DNA of 64,000 bases, from assembly GCF_020524885.1 (NCBI RefSeq), contig NZ_JAIVKJ010000001.1, forward strand, positions 1,054,001 through 1,118,000. Reading direction: 5' to 3'. This document shows positions 26,345 through 34,364 of this stretch, in pieces. The notes below the pieces were generated by a model that saw only the letters and a list, made by a program, of their open reading frames with translations, was not told the DNA's origin and searched no databases. How positions within the stretch are numbered: position 1 is the stretch's first letter; every line of letters starts with the position of its first letter. The DNA is from Microbulbifer elongatus (GTDB taxonomy: Bacteria; Pseudomonadota; Gammaproteobacteria; Pseudomonadales; Cellvibrionaceae). The position numbers and the translations under genes were made by a program.

Positions 26345-27871
26345 ATGCAGACAAGCGAACCCCAATCCTGCGAGCCTGAGCAAAATGCCGCAGTGAAACA
26401 CTCGATAGCAAAAACCTGGGCGATGCCAGATACCTATCTGATATTGCTGGCGGTTGCAGTGTTTGCCTTTGCGCTCAATTTTGTCATTCCAGCGGGCACC
26501 TTCGACACGGTTATTACCGAGGTGAACGGTGTTGAGCGGAGCGTGATCGATCCGGGCAGCTACCAGTCCGCAGAGGGTGGCCCCGCTGGTATGGCTCTGT
26601 TTGCGGAAGGCGGCGGTATCGGGTTCCTGAACTTCGCGTTTGAGGGCATGGTTTCCGGTAGTAAATGGGGCGCATCTATCGGTGTGTTTGCCTTTATCCT
26701 GCTGACCGGTGGTGCCTTTGGCCTGATCTTTGCCAGTGGGTCGGTTGAGCGGGGGCTGTTTCAGGTCATTGCCCGCAATCGTAAGGCCGGACATTTTTAC
26801 CTCGCCACCCTGTGCTTTCTGTTTTCACTCGGCGGCGCCGTCTTCGGCATGGGGGAAGAGGTGATCCCCTTTACCCTGATCGTGGTGCCGTTACTGGTGT
26901 CCATGGGATACGACAGCATAACGGCATTGCTTGTTACCTATGTGGCCACCCAGGTGGGCTTTGCCACTTCGTGGATGAATCCATTCGGGGTCAGTATCGC
27001 CCAGGGGATTGCCGGGGTGCCGCTGATGTCTGGCAGTGGCTTGCGTATGGCGTTGTGGTTGTTGGCAACCGGCGGCCTGGCGGCGTACACCATTGTTTAT
27101 GCGCGGCGTATTCAGCGTGAGCCCAGGCGATCGCTGGCCTACGCCTCCGACCAGGTGTTCCGCGACAAGTCCGTTTCCGCGGCCTCGCTGCAAACCATGG
27201 TGCGAGGAGACGGCTGGGTGTTGCTGTTGTTCTGTGCCGGTATCGCCTGGATGATCTGGGGCGTGATAGAGCGCAGTTATTTTCTGCCGGAAATAGCCAC
27301 GCAGTTTTTCACCATGGGTATTGTCATCGCCGCCGTGGCCATTGCTTTCGGCCTGAACGGGCTTACACCGAACAGAGCGGCGGCGGCGTTCCGTGAAGGT
27401 GCGCAACAATTATTGCCCGCGGCCATGGTGGTGGCTTTCGCCAAAGGGATCGTCTTGCTGCTCGGTGGTGATGACCCCGAGGGTGCCAGTGTGCTCAATA
27501 CCATTTTACACGCGGCAGGCAATGGCCTGGCGGATGTGTCTGGTGCTGTGTCGGCCTGGTTTATGCTGGCTTTCCAGACCGTTTTCAACTTCTTTATTAC
27601 TTCCGGGTCCGGCCAGGCCGCGCTCACCATGCCGATCATGGCACCCCTCGCAGACGTTGTTGGTGTCACCCGACAGACTGCAGTCCTCGCATTCCAGTTG
27701 GGGGATGGTCTCACCAATATCATCGTGCCCACTTCTGCGGCGCTGATGGGGTGTTTGGGCGCGGCGCGCCTGGATTGGGGTGTGTGGCTGCGTTTTGTGT
27801 TACCGCTGCAGGGGGCGTTGTTCCTGTTTGCGTCACTGGCCGTGCTGGTGGCGGCCGCATCTGGTTTTTAG
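26345..27871 (+). CDS. YfcC-family inner-membrane permease (basic amino acid / dipeptide)
   Basis: A 508-residue polytopic protein of the YfcC/DcuC group, with about 12 transmembrane segments. Landmarks are the first helix LILLAVAVFAFALNFVIPAGTFDT, a conserved FGMGEEVIPFTLIVVPL, ATQVGFATSWMNPFGVSIAQGIAGVPL, and near the end FFITSGSGQAALTMPIMAPLADVVGVTRQTAVLAFQLGDGLTNIIVPTSAALMG. Relatives are annotated as basic amino acid antiporters or short-peptide transporters. Placed just before an isoaspartyl dipeptidase, it most likely moves beta-Asp-Arg or arginine. Transport direction and substrate are inference. Confidence 0.85.
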   Translation: MQTSEPQSCEPEQNAAVKHSIAKTWAMPDTYLILLAVAVFAFALNFVIPAGTFDTVITEVNGVERSVIDPGSYQSAEGGPAGMALFAEGGGIGFLNFAFEGMVSGSKWGASIGVFAFILLTGGAFGLIFASGSVERGLFQVIARNRKAGHFYLATLCFLFSLGGAVFGMGEEVIPFTLIVVPLLVSMGYDSITALLVTYVATQVGFATSWMNPFGVSIAQGIAGVPLMSGSGLRMALWLLATGGLAAYTIVYARRIQREPRRSLAYASDQVFRDKSVSAASLQTMVRGDGWVLLLFCAGIAWMIWGVIERSYFLPEIATQFFTMGIVIAAVAIAFGLNGLTPNRAAAAFREGAQQLLPAAMVVAFAKGIVLLLGGDDPEGASVLNTILHAAGNGLADVSGAVSAWFMLAFQTVFNFFITSGSGQAALTMPIMAPLADVVGVTRQTAVLAFQLGDGLTNIIVPTSAALMGCLGAARLDWGVWLRFVLPLQGALFLFASLAVLVAAASGF

Positions 27872-27925
27872 CTTCGCAGCGCGATCGAACCCGGTAAATG
27901 TTTGCTCAATGTTAAGTAGTAATTT

Positions 27926-29098
27926 ATGTCTCAAATTACCCTGATTAAAAACGCGGAAGTTTTCGCGCCCCGCAGCCTGGGGCGCTGCGATGTGCTGGTG
28001 GCGGGGGGCTCCGTAGCGCAGATCGACCAGCATTTGACACTGCCGGAAAATATCGGTCAGGTTGTGGATGCCGATGGTGCCTGGCTGATGCCGGGACTGG
28101 TGGACTCTCTCGTCCATATCAGTGGCGGTGGAGGCGAAGCCGGATTTGGTTCCCGCACGCCGGAGCTGGATGTGCGTGAGGCGATTTCCGCGGGTGTTAC
28201 CACGGTTGTTGGTGCTCTCGGTACAGATGCCACTACCCGCACGCTGAACGAGCTGTTCGGCAAGGCCAAGGCGCTGGAGGCCCAGGGTATTACCTGCTTC
28301 ATTCAGACCGGGTCCTATCAGGTTCCGGTCAACACCCTGACCGGCAGTGTGCGCAGTGACATCATGCTGGTGGAGAACATGATCGGTGTTGGTGAGCTGG
28401 CAATTTCCGACCATCGTTCCTCACACCCATCCCGCGATGAATTGATCCGTATTGCCGCCGATGCCCGGGTTGCCGGCTTGCTGAGCGGCAAGGGCGGTGT
28501 AGTGAGTATTCACGTGGGTGATGGGGCCGGGCGATTGCAGCCGCTGTTTGATGTGGTGGAGCACTCGGAGATTCCCGTCACCCAGTTCCTGCCCACCCAT
28601 ATGAACCGCAATCTGTCGCTATTGGAGCACGGGGTGGCATTTGCCCGTGCCGGTGGCTTTATCGATTTCACCACCTCCACCACCGAGGAAATTCTGGCCA
28701 GTGGCGAAATGCGTGCGAGCCGGGCACTGAAACTGGCGCTGGAGCGGGGTGCGTCCATCGACCAGCTGACATTTTCTTCCGATGCGCAGGGCTCGTTGAC
28801 CAACTTTTGTGATCAGGGAGAACTGCAGGATATCGAGGTGGGTGCTATCTCCAGCCTGTTTGAGGAATTCCGCCGATCAGTGCAGGAAGAGGGGGTTGAG
28901 CTGGCCGGCGCACTGCAGGTCGTGACCAGCAATCCTGCGCGCGTACTCGGGTTCAAACGCAAGGGTCAGGTGGCTTGCGGACGGGACGCGGACCTGATCC
29001 TGGTGGATCCCGTGAGGTTCCAGATTACCCATACAATGGCCCGCGGACGTTGGCAATTATTTGATCGCCAGCTTCACGGTGGTCGTGAATCAGGCTAG
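27926..29098 (+). CDS. iadA: Isoaspartyl dipeptidase, IadA-like with altered metal motif
   Basis: Hydrolyses beta-aspartyl dipeptides; here the expected substrate is beta-Asp-Arg. The 390-residue TIM-barrel protein has the IadA marks GGGGEAG (Glu71), TGSYQVP (Tyr131), IGVGELAISDHRSS (Glu157 at the bridging position, Arg164), SIHVGD (His196), LPTHMNRN (His225, Arg228) and FSSDAQGS (Asp286, Ser290). The first metal motif should be HxH but reads DSLVHI: Leu62 replaces the first His while His64 stays. Every other ligand and substrate contact is kept. This points to a variant clade, possibly arginine-specific (CphZ-like), with one metal site changed. Start by position; no strong Shine-Dalgarno. 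Confidence 0.87.
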   Translation: MSQITLIKNAEVFAPRSLGRCDVLVAGGSVAQIDQHLTLPENIGQVVDADGAWLMPGLVDSLVHISGGGGEAGFGSRTPELDVREAISAGVTTVVGALGTDATTRTLNELFGKAKALEAQGITCFIQTGSYQVPVNTLTGSVRSDIMLVENMIGVGELAISDHRSSHPSRDELIRIAADARVAGLLSGKGGVVSIHVGDGAGRLQPLFDVVEHSEIPVTQFLPTHMNRNLSLLEHGVAFARAGGFIDFTTSTTEEILASGEMRASRALKLALERGASIDQLTFSSDAQGSLTNFCDQGELQDIEVGAISSLFEEFRRSVQEEGVELAGALQVVTSNPARVLGFKRKGQVACGRDADLILVDPVRFQITHTMARGRWQLFDRQLHGGRESG

Positions 29099-29107
29099 GG
29101 CAAAACG

Positions 29108-29551
29108 ATGGATGGAGTGGTGCAACAGCCAGTGTCCGTTCGCGATCAACGTCTGTTTGAAGAGGCCATGACGCTGATGCGTAACAACCTGTCCGAACCG
29201 CTCCAGACTGGTGAGCTTTCCAGCTACCTTGGCATCTCGCAGAAAAAACTGGAGCGCTTGTTCCTGCGTTTTGTGGGCATCTTGCCCGCGCGATTCTATC
29301 GCGAGCTGAGGTTGGAAAAGGCGAGGTCACTGTTGCATGAAACTGCATTGAGCGTTGACGAAATAGGGCGACGTTGCGGGTTTCCCTCTGCATCGCATTT
29401 CAGTCGCAGTTTCAAATCTTACAGTGGCCGTAGCCCGCGGGCAGAGCGTCAGCAGGGGGGGCAGCTGCGCACTGAGTCGAGGCGTGGTCCCTTTCCCGAC
29501 CAGCGACGCTTCGGACAAATGAAAAAATTTACGATGGAAATAATGATATGA
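29108..29551 (+). CDS. Stand-alone AraC-type DNA-binding protein
   Basis: Only 147 residues. It holds the two helix-turn-helix units of AraC/XylS proteins: LSSYLGISQKKLERLFLRFVG, then YRELRLEKARSLLHETALSVDEIGRRCGFPSASHFSRSFKSYSGRSPR. There is no N-terminal sensing domain. The wider family often carries it in about 170 residues. A basic tail follows. It starts 10 bp after the dipeptidase gene and its TGA overlaps the start of the second cyanophycinase (ATGA), so it is inside the operon. It may act as a constitutive or partner-dependent regulator, or, like GlxA relatives' DNA-binding parts, respond to abundance only. Confidence 0.85.
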   Translation: MDGVVQQPVSVRDQRLFEEAMTLMRNNLSEPLQTGELSSYLGISQKKLERLFLRFVGILPARFYRELRLEKARSLLHETALSVDEIGRRCGFPSASHFSRSFKSYSGRSPRAERQQGGQLRTESRRGPFPDQRRFGQMKKFTMEIMI

Positions 29552-30837
29552 AGTTTACCGGTGTGGCGGCGATGCTCGTGGGGCTCTGTTTACCCTTGAT
29601 CGCCGCGTGCAGTGATTCAGGAGCGCAGGCGAAAGTATCGGCCGGAACCGGCAGCCTGCTCATCGTAGGCGGCGCGCTGCGCAGTGACAACGCAGCAGTG
29701 TACCGCGCGTTTATTGAAGGGATGCCAAAACAGTTCCCCGATGTTGCCATTGTGCCGGCGGCCTCCGGCCGGCCTAACCACTACGCGCAACAGTTTCTGG
29801 CGGACTTGCGCAGTCATGGCTTTGACGGCGACGTGCGCATACTGCCCATTGCCGTCAAGGACGATAAATCCACCGAAGCCATCGATGAAAGCGAGTGGCT
29901 GAACGGTGGCCGTGACGAGGCGGTGGCCAGAGGCCTTCATGATGTCGGCGGGATCTGGTTTGTCGGTGGCGACCAGACCAGAATCACCCGCACCTTGCTG
30001 GACGAGCGGGGAGGGGACACGCCCGTGCTGGCCGCCATACGTGAGCAGCTTGCCAAAGGGGCTATCGTGGGCGGCACCAGTGCCGGTGCGGCCATCATGA
30101 GCAGCACCATGATCGCAGCGGGGGACTCCCTGAGTGCGCTGACATTACCGGGTGTCGATATTTACCAGGGCATGGAAAGCCAGGAGTCCGGACAGTTGTT
30201 GATGTCCCGGGGGCTGGGATTCCTGCCAGTGGGAGTGGTGGACCAGCACTTTGATCGCAAGGCCCGCCTCGGGCGCCTGGTCCGAGCCCTGGGTAATGTC
30301 GCCGGGGCTGGGGAGCAGCTGGGGTTTGGCGTGGATGAGGACACTGCGATACTGGTTGATCTGGATGCGGCATCCATGAAGGTGCTGGGGGCGGGAACCC
30401 TGGTGGTGGCGGACGCGCGTGGGGCAAGCTTTGCTGACGCCCAGGAAGATTTCGCCGCCCGTGACCTGCGTGTCAGTGTACTGAGCCACGGCGACCGCTA
30501 CCACTGGCGTGAGCGCCGGGTCGAGGCCTCGGGCGGTGAGACCCAGGGCAACGAGGCGTTTGGCTACCGCGCTGCCCAGGGGGCCGGTATTGCCCTGGCC
30601 AACCCGCGACTTGACCAGCTGCTGGGTTTTTCGCTGCTCGACAACAGCGAGACCCGCGAGTTGCGCCGCTATGCATTTGACGACCAGACCGGCAAGGGTG
30701 TGCTGTTCCGCTTTCGCCAGGATGATCAGAGTCGCGGCTTCTGGAGCTATGGTTCGGGCACCAAGGATCAATATAGCGTCATTGATGTGGCACTGGATAT
30801 CGAGCCCGTTTCCGTAGCGGTGAGTGCGGCCCAGTGA
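29548..30837 (+). CDS. Cyanophycinase lipoprotein
   Basis: A second cyanophycinase of 429 residues. It has a lipoprotein signal with LIAAC (Cys21), so it is probably anchored in the inner or outer membrane. The S51 core has LLIVGGALRSDN, VPAASGRPNHYAQQF, IWFVGGDQTRITRTLL and the nucleophile elbow IVGGTSAGAAIMS (Ser178). GVVDQHFDRKARLGRL and GFGVDEDTAILVD are the other family marks. After the core comes a C-terminal region of about 110 residues that is not part of short bacterial CphB. It begins by overlapping the AraC-type gene by 4 bp. It probably finishes degradation of polymer fragments at the cell envelope. Confidence 0.9.
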   Translation: MKFTGVAAMLVGLCLPLIAACSDSGAQAKVSAGTGSLLIVGGALRSDNAAVYRAFIEGMPKQFPDVAIVPAASGRPNHYAQQFLADLRSHGFDGDVRILPIAVKDDKSTEAIDESEWLNGGRDEAVARGLHDVGGIWFVGGDQTRITRTLLDERGGDTPVLAAIREQLAKGAIVGGTSAGAAIMSSTMIAAGDSLSALTLPGVDIYQGMESQESGQLLMSRGLGFLPVGVVDQHFDRKARLGRLVRALGNVAGAGEQLGFGVDEDTAILVDLDAASMKVLGAGTLVVADARGASFADAQEDFAARDLRVSVLSHGDRYHWRERRVEASGGETQGNEAFGYRAAQGAGIALANPRLDQLLGFSLLDNSETRELRRYAFDDQTGKGVLFRFRQDDQSRGFWSYGSGTKDQYSVIDVALDIEPVSVAVSAAQ

Positions 30838-31117
30838 TGGGCTGAATCAGTCCCCCCGGGGGGCGAGTTCCCCGGAATTTGGGGTCCTGCGCCGTGCAGG
30901 GCCTTGGGTGTCTGCCCTGGGTGTCTTCCCGGCCTGCCTGGGATTTATCGCCAGTTTCCTGCTGTCGCTTTTTTGCTCTTTCCCTGAAGACCTCCCGTAT
31001 TCCGACGCTTCCACTGGTGGTAACGACTACTGCCCCGCGATTGGCACTACGCTTGAGCGATCGGTGCAACCGGGGCTTTTTGCGAATACAGGTTGCACCT
31101 TTTCCGTTCTTGCCCCT

Positions 31118-31135
31118 AAAATGTGATCACATTTT
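31118..31135. promoter_or_regulatory. Perfect 18-bp palindrome, putative operator
   Basis: AAAATGTGATCACATTTT is a perfect palindrome with the core TGTGATCACA. It resembles CRP half sites without their 6-bp spacer, and is of the size bound by GntR or Cro/Xre-type dimers. It lies about 60 bp before the aminotransferase start. A likely operator for a local regulator such as the GntR protein at 20,060-20,734. Confidence 0.6.
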
Positions 31136-31169
31136 GCGGTAATGCCTCGAAGGGCGAGGTATTGCCGCA
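31135..31169 (+). promoter_or_regulatory. 15-bp hairpin in leader of the aminotransferase gene
   Basis: TGCGGTAATGCCTCG and CGAGGTATTGCCGCA pair along 15 positions with two G-U pairs, around the loop AAGGG. It starts directly after the 18-bp palindrome and ends 27 bp before the ATG. It is not followed by a T-run. As RNA it would be very stable in the leader; as DNA it might be a second operator. Confidence 0.55.
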
Positions 31170-31196
31170 GGCGTTATTCGAATCAGGAGTGAGTTC

Positions 31197-32546
31197 ATGA
31201 ACAAGAACCAGTTACAACAACATGACCGCGATCACCTGTTGCACCCGTTTACCGACTTTCACGATCTCGGCAAGCAGGGCACGCGGGTTATCACCAGTGC
31301 CGAAGGCGCCTATATCACCGATATTGACGGCCACACCATGCTCGACGGCATGTCCGGTCTGTGGTGTTGCAACCTTGGTTATAGCCGCCGGGAAATCAGT
31401 GAGGCCATCTACGAGCAGCTGAACAAGCTGCCGTTCTACAACAGCTTCTTCCAGTGCACCACCGTGCCTTCCATCGAGCTGGCGGATCTTCTGTCCGATG
31501 TGACCCCGGCCCACATGAACAATGTGTTCTTCACCGGTTCCGGCAGTGAGGCCAACGATACCAACCTGCGTATTATCCGCCGTTACTGGGACCTGAAAGA
31601 GCAGCCGGAAAAGCGCATCGTCATCTCTCGTAAAAACGCTTACCACGGCTCCACCATTGGCGGCGCCAGCTTGGGTGGCATGAGCGGGATGCACAAGCAG
31701 TTCCAGGCACTGGATTACATCGAGCACGTGGAACAGCCCTACTGGTTCGGTGAGGGCGGCGACCTGTCTCCGGAGGAGTTCGGTGTGCAGGCGGCGCGCA
31801 GCCTGGATGAGAAAATCCAGGAGTTGGGCCCGGAAAAAGTGGCCGCGTTTATCGCGGAGCCTATTCAGGGTGCCGGCGGCGTGATCATTCCCCCAGAGAC
31901 TTACTGGCCGGAAGTGAAAAAAGTCCTGGACCAGTACGACATTCTGCTGGTGATGGATGAAGTGATCTTCGGTTTTGGACGCACCGGCGCTTGGTTTGGT
32001 GCCGACTACTACGGCATGAAGCCGGACCTTATGACCTTTGCCAAGGCGGTAACCAACGGTTACTTCCCGCTCGGTGGTACCATGGTGAGTGATCGGGTGG
32101 CTGAAGTGATCAAGGCGAAGGGCGGTGAGTTCACTCACGGTTATACCTACTCCGCTCACCCGGCGGCGTGTATGGCTGGCCTTGCCACCCTGAACATCCT
32201 GCGAGATGAAAAAATCATCGAAACCGTGCGTGATACCACCGGACCATACCTGGCCAAGCGCTGGGCAGAGTTGGCGGATCACCCAATTGTGGGTGAGGCG
32301 CGCAGCCTGGGTCTGGTCGGTGCGCTGGAACTGGTGAAGGACAAAGGCAGTCGCGCCCGTTTTGACGACAATTGCACCGCCGGTGGCGTTTGTCGGGACA
32401 TGAGCATCAAGAATGGTTTGGTGATGCGGGCGACCGGCGACACCATGATCATTGCTCCGCCGCTGATCCTGGATACTACACAGATTGATGAACTGGTGGA
32501 AAAAGCCCATCGCGCGCTGGATGATACTGCCAAAGCCATGGCGTAA
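31197..32546 (+). CDS. spuC: Class III aminotransferase, SpuC-like (putrescine/diamine-pyruvate type)
   Basis: A 449-residue PLP-dependent class III (omega) aminotransferase. It has the N-terminal HPFTDFHDLGKQGTRVI, substrate motif DGMSGLWCCNLGYSR, FFTGSGSEANDTNLRII (PLP phosphate binding), AYHGSTIGGASLGGMSGMH, AFIAEPIQGAGGVIIPP, MDEVIFGFGRTG (PLP Asp) and LMTFAKAVTNGYFPLGG with the Schiff-base Lys. Relatives named SpuC transfer an amino group from putrescine or agmatine-derived amines to pyruvate. Coupled to the glutamine-synthetase homologue that follows (65 bp), a role in polyamine or arginine breakdown fits. Beta-alanine-pyruvate transaminase is a close alternative. Confidence 0.85.
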   Translation: MNKNQLQQHDRDHLLHPFTDFHDLGKQGTRVITSAEGAYITDIDGHTMLDGMSGLWCCNLGYSRREISEAIYEQLNKLPFYNSFFQCTTVPSIELADLLSDVTPAHMNNVFFTGSGSEANDTNLRIIRRYWDLKEQPEKRIVISRKNAYHGSTIGGASLGGMSGMHKQFQALDYIEHVEQPYWFGEGGDLSPEEFGVQAARSLDEKIQELGPEKVAAFIAEPIQGAGGVIIPPETYWPEVKKVLDQYDILLVMDEVIFGFGRTGAWFGADYYGMKPDLMTFAKAVTNGYFPLGGTMVSDRVAEVIKAKGGEFTHGYTYSAHPAACMAGLATLNILRDEKIIETVRDTTGPYLAKRWAELADHPIVGEARSLGLVGALELVKDKGSRARFDDNCTAGGVCRDMSIKNGLVMRATGDTMIIAPPLILDTTQIDELVEKAHRALDDTAKAMA

Positions 32547-32611
32547 ACTCCGGCAACCGGCCTCCGTGAATTCCACGGAGGCCGCCTCCATTCAATCAAG
32601 TGAATCCCTTT

Positions 32612-33997
32612 ATGGCAGTAGAACAACAATATCAGCCGCCCGCGGAACTTCTCGAAGCCTCGGAACGTTTCCTCGATGCGCATCCGGATCTGACGTGGAT
32701 CGAAGGGTTTGCCTTCGATATCAACGGCGTGCCCAGAGGCAAGTGGTTGCCCGCGGATTCCGCCCGCAAGTTGCTGGGCGGTGGCCTGCAAATGCCGCGC
32801 AGTGCGGTCAGCCTGGATATCTGGGGACGGGATATTGAAAACAGCCCGCTGGTATTTGCCAGCGGCGACAGTGACGGAGTATGTCAGCCGGTATCGCCAA
32901 TCTGCCTTGCGCCCTGGCATCGAGAGCAGACCGCGCAACTGCATATGCAGCTGCATGAGGCGGACGGCTCGGTGCTCTACGCGGACCCGCGTGCGCAACT
33001 GCAAAAGGTGGTCGATCGGCTGGGCCAATTGGGCTACAAGGCCGTATGTGCCACCGAGCTCGAGTTCTACCTGCTTCGCGAAGAGGCGGACGAATTGGGC
33101 CGCCCGCGCCCGGTGAGTGACAACGATTCCGACCTGGTGCCGTCCACCGATGTGTACGACCTCGCGGAGCTGGATGCCCAGCGCCATTTCTTTGCCGATG
33201 TGCGCGCCGCCTGCGAAGAGCAGGGGATTCCGGCGGACTCCATTCTCTCCGAGTGTGCCCCCGGCCAGTTTGAAATCAACCTGCTGCATTGCGATGACCC
33301 GGTTAAGGTTGCCGACCAGACACTGCTGTTCAAGCGCCTGCTGAAAGGCGTGGCGCGCAGTCACGGTCTGCGGGTGAGTGCCATGGCCAAGCCGTTCGGC
33401 GAGCTCGCTGGCAATGGCATGCATGTGCATATGAGCCTGGTCGATAAAGACGGCAACAATGTCTTCGACGACGGCAGTGATGAAGGTTCTGAGCTGTTGC
33501 GCCATGCGGTTGCGGGGATGATGACCACCGCCAACGACGCGATGGCAATCTTTGCGCCCCATGCCAACTCCTATCGCCGCTTCCAGGAAAGCAGTCACGC
33601 CCCCCTGAATCTGTGCTGGGGATATGACAACCGCACGGTTACTTTCCGTATTCCGGCCAGCGAGTCCAAGGCGCGCCGGATCGAGCATCGTATTGCCGGG
33701 GCGGATGTGAATGCCTACCTGGTTCTGGCGGCAATTTTGGCTGGCGTGTGTCACGGTCTGGAGAACAGGCTCCAGCCTCCCGCTCCGGTGGAAGGCGATG
33801 CCTATCAGGTTGAGAGTGAGCAGTTGATCAACACCTGGGGTGCGGCGCTTGAGCGCTTTGCGGGCAGCCCCCTGTGGCAGGATTACCTTGATCCGGAATT
33901 TGTTGACCTTTTCGTTTTGTTAAAACGACAGGAGCAGGCGGAAATTGCCGCGCGGGTAACGGATGTGGAATACCAGAGTTACCTGCAGCGAGTTTGA
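32612..33997 (+). CDS. Glutamine synthetase family protein, gamma-glutamylpolyamine synthetase-like
   Basis: A type I glutamine synthetase relative of about 461 residues. The catalytic domain holds KAVCATELEFYLL (metal Glu), CAPGQFEINLLHCDD, AKPFGELAGNGMHVHMSL (the H-x-H signature), SSHAPLNLCWGYDNRTVTFRIPAS and RIEHRIAGADVNAYLVLAAIL. It lacks the C-terminal adenylylation Tyr region of true GlnA and matches the PuuA/SpuI type, which attaches glutamate to putrescine with ATP. Together with the SpuC-like gene, it completes a gamma-glutamylation or transamination step of polyamine breakdown. The ATG at 32,612 is preferred over GTG at 32,600, though neither has a good ribosome site. Confidence 0.83.
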   Translation: MAVEQQYQPPAELLEASERFLDAHPDLTWIEGFAFDINGVPRGKWLPADSARKLLGGGLQMPRSAVSLDIWGRDIENSPLVFASGDSDGVCQPVSPICLAPWHREQTAQLHMQLHEADGSVLYADPRAQLQKVVDRLGQLGYKAVCATELEFYLLREEADELGRPRPVSDNDSDLVPSTDVYDLAELDAQRHFFADVRAACEEQGIPADSILSECAPGQFEINLLHCDDPVKVADQTLLFKRLLKGVARSHGLRVSAMAKPFGELAGNGMHVHMSLVDKDGNNVFDDGSDEGSELLRHAVAGMMTTANDAMAIFAPHANSYRRFQESSHAPLNLCWGYDNRTVTFRIPASESKARRIEHRIAGADVNAYLVLAAILAGVCHGLENRLQPPAPVEGDAYQVESEQLINTWGAALERFAGSPLWQDYLDPEFVDLFVLLKRQEQAEIAARVTDVEYQSYLQRV

Positions 33998-34364
33998 TCG
34001 GCTGCCAATGCGTTTTCAGGCGGAGATTGCGACCAGTAATCAACGGCTTTGATGACAGCCTCATTGGGGGCCAGAAATGCTCTGCTATACCTAACTCAGA
34101 CAGCTGTGAACTTGCGTACACAGTGCGTCGCAAACTCTCCTCCTGAAAGTGTGTTCGAGAAACTGGCCCGCCTATTGGCGGGCATTTTTTTTGGGCAAAA
34201 ACTTTTTGCAGAAATTTCTTCCCATTTGACGGCTAAACCTTAGGCAGTACTTGCTGTTTTCCGGGGAACTCCACCTATACTGAATCTAACCGCACGCACG
34301 GGTCACACTTTAACCAGTGGCTCTGGGCGGCTATGGAGCATTTGAGAGTTACAAGGAGTTATCC
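33998..34364 (+). other. Intergenic region between glutamine synthetase-like and OmpW genes
   Basis: The first part is ordinary non-coding sequence ending in a good terminator at 34,166-34,192. The second half holds the OmpW gene promoter: TATACT at about 34,274 with TTGCTG about 19 bp upstream is a possible weak sigma-70 site. A 64-codon frame across the terminator is rejected. Confidence 0.45.
34166..34192 (+). terminator. Intrinsic terminator after glutamine synthetase-like gene
   Basis: GCCCGCC and GGCGGGC pair around the loop TATT and are followed by ATTTTTTTT. It is 170 bp after the stop codon of the upstream gene, so it may instead end a short untranslated or small RNA transcript. Confidence 0.88.

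Larger units (their letters stand above)
30838..31196 (+). promoter_or_regulatory. Promoter region of the aminotransferase / glutamine synthetase-like operon
   Basis: No gene is convincing; an open frame at 30,824-31,126 lacks features. The end of the region carries a perfect 18-bp palindrome (31,118-31,135) immediately followed by a hairpin with a 15-bp stem (31,135-31,169), and CAGGAG just before the ATG of the aminotransferase gene. The 5' part is G-rich and repeated (CCCCCCGGGGGG) and could hold a weak terminator for the upstream operon. Confidence 0.5.

Noticed and set aside
30824-31126. 100-codon frame between the second cyanophycinase and the SpuC-like gene
   Set aside because: Overlaps the end of the cyanophycinase gene and the palindrome; low-quality composition.
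31212-33754. Two long minus-strand open frames opposite the SpuC-like and glutamine synthetase-like genes
   Set aside because: Both mirror confident plus-strand enzymes with complete catalytic motifs; no motifs of their own.
34049-34243. 64-codon frame between glutamine synthetase-like and OmpW genes
   Set aside because: It crosses a strong intrinsic terminator at 34,166-34,192 and has no protein-like features.
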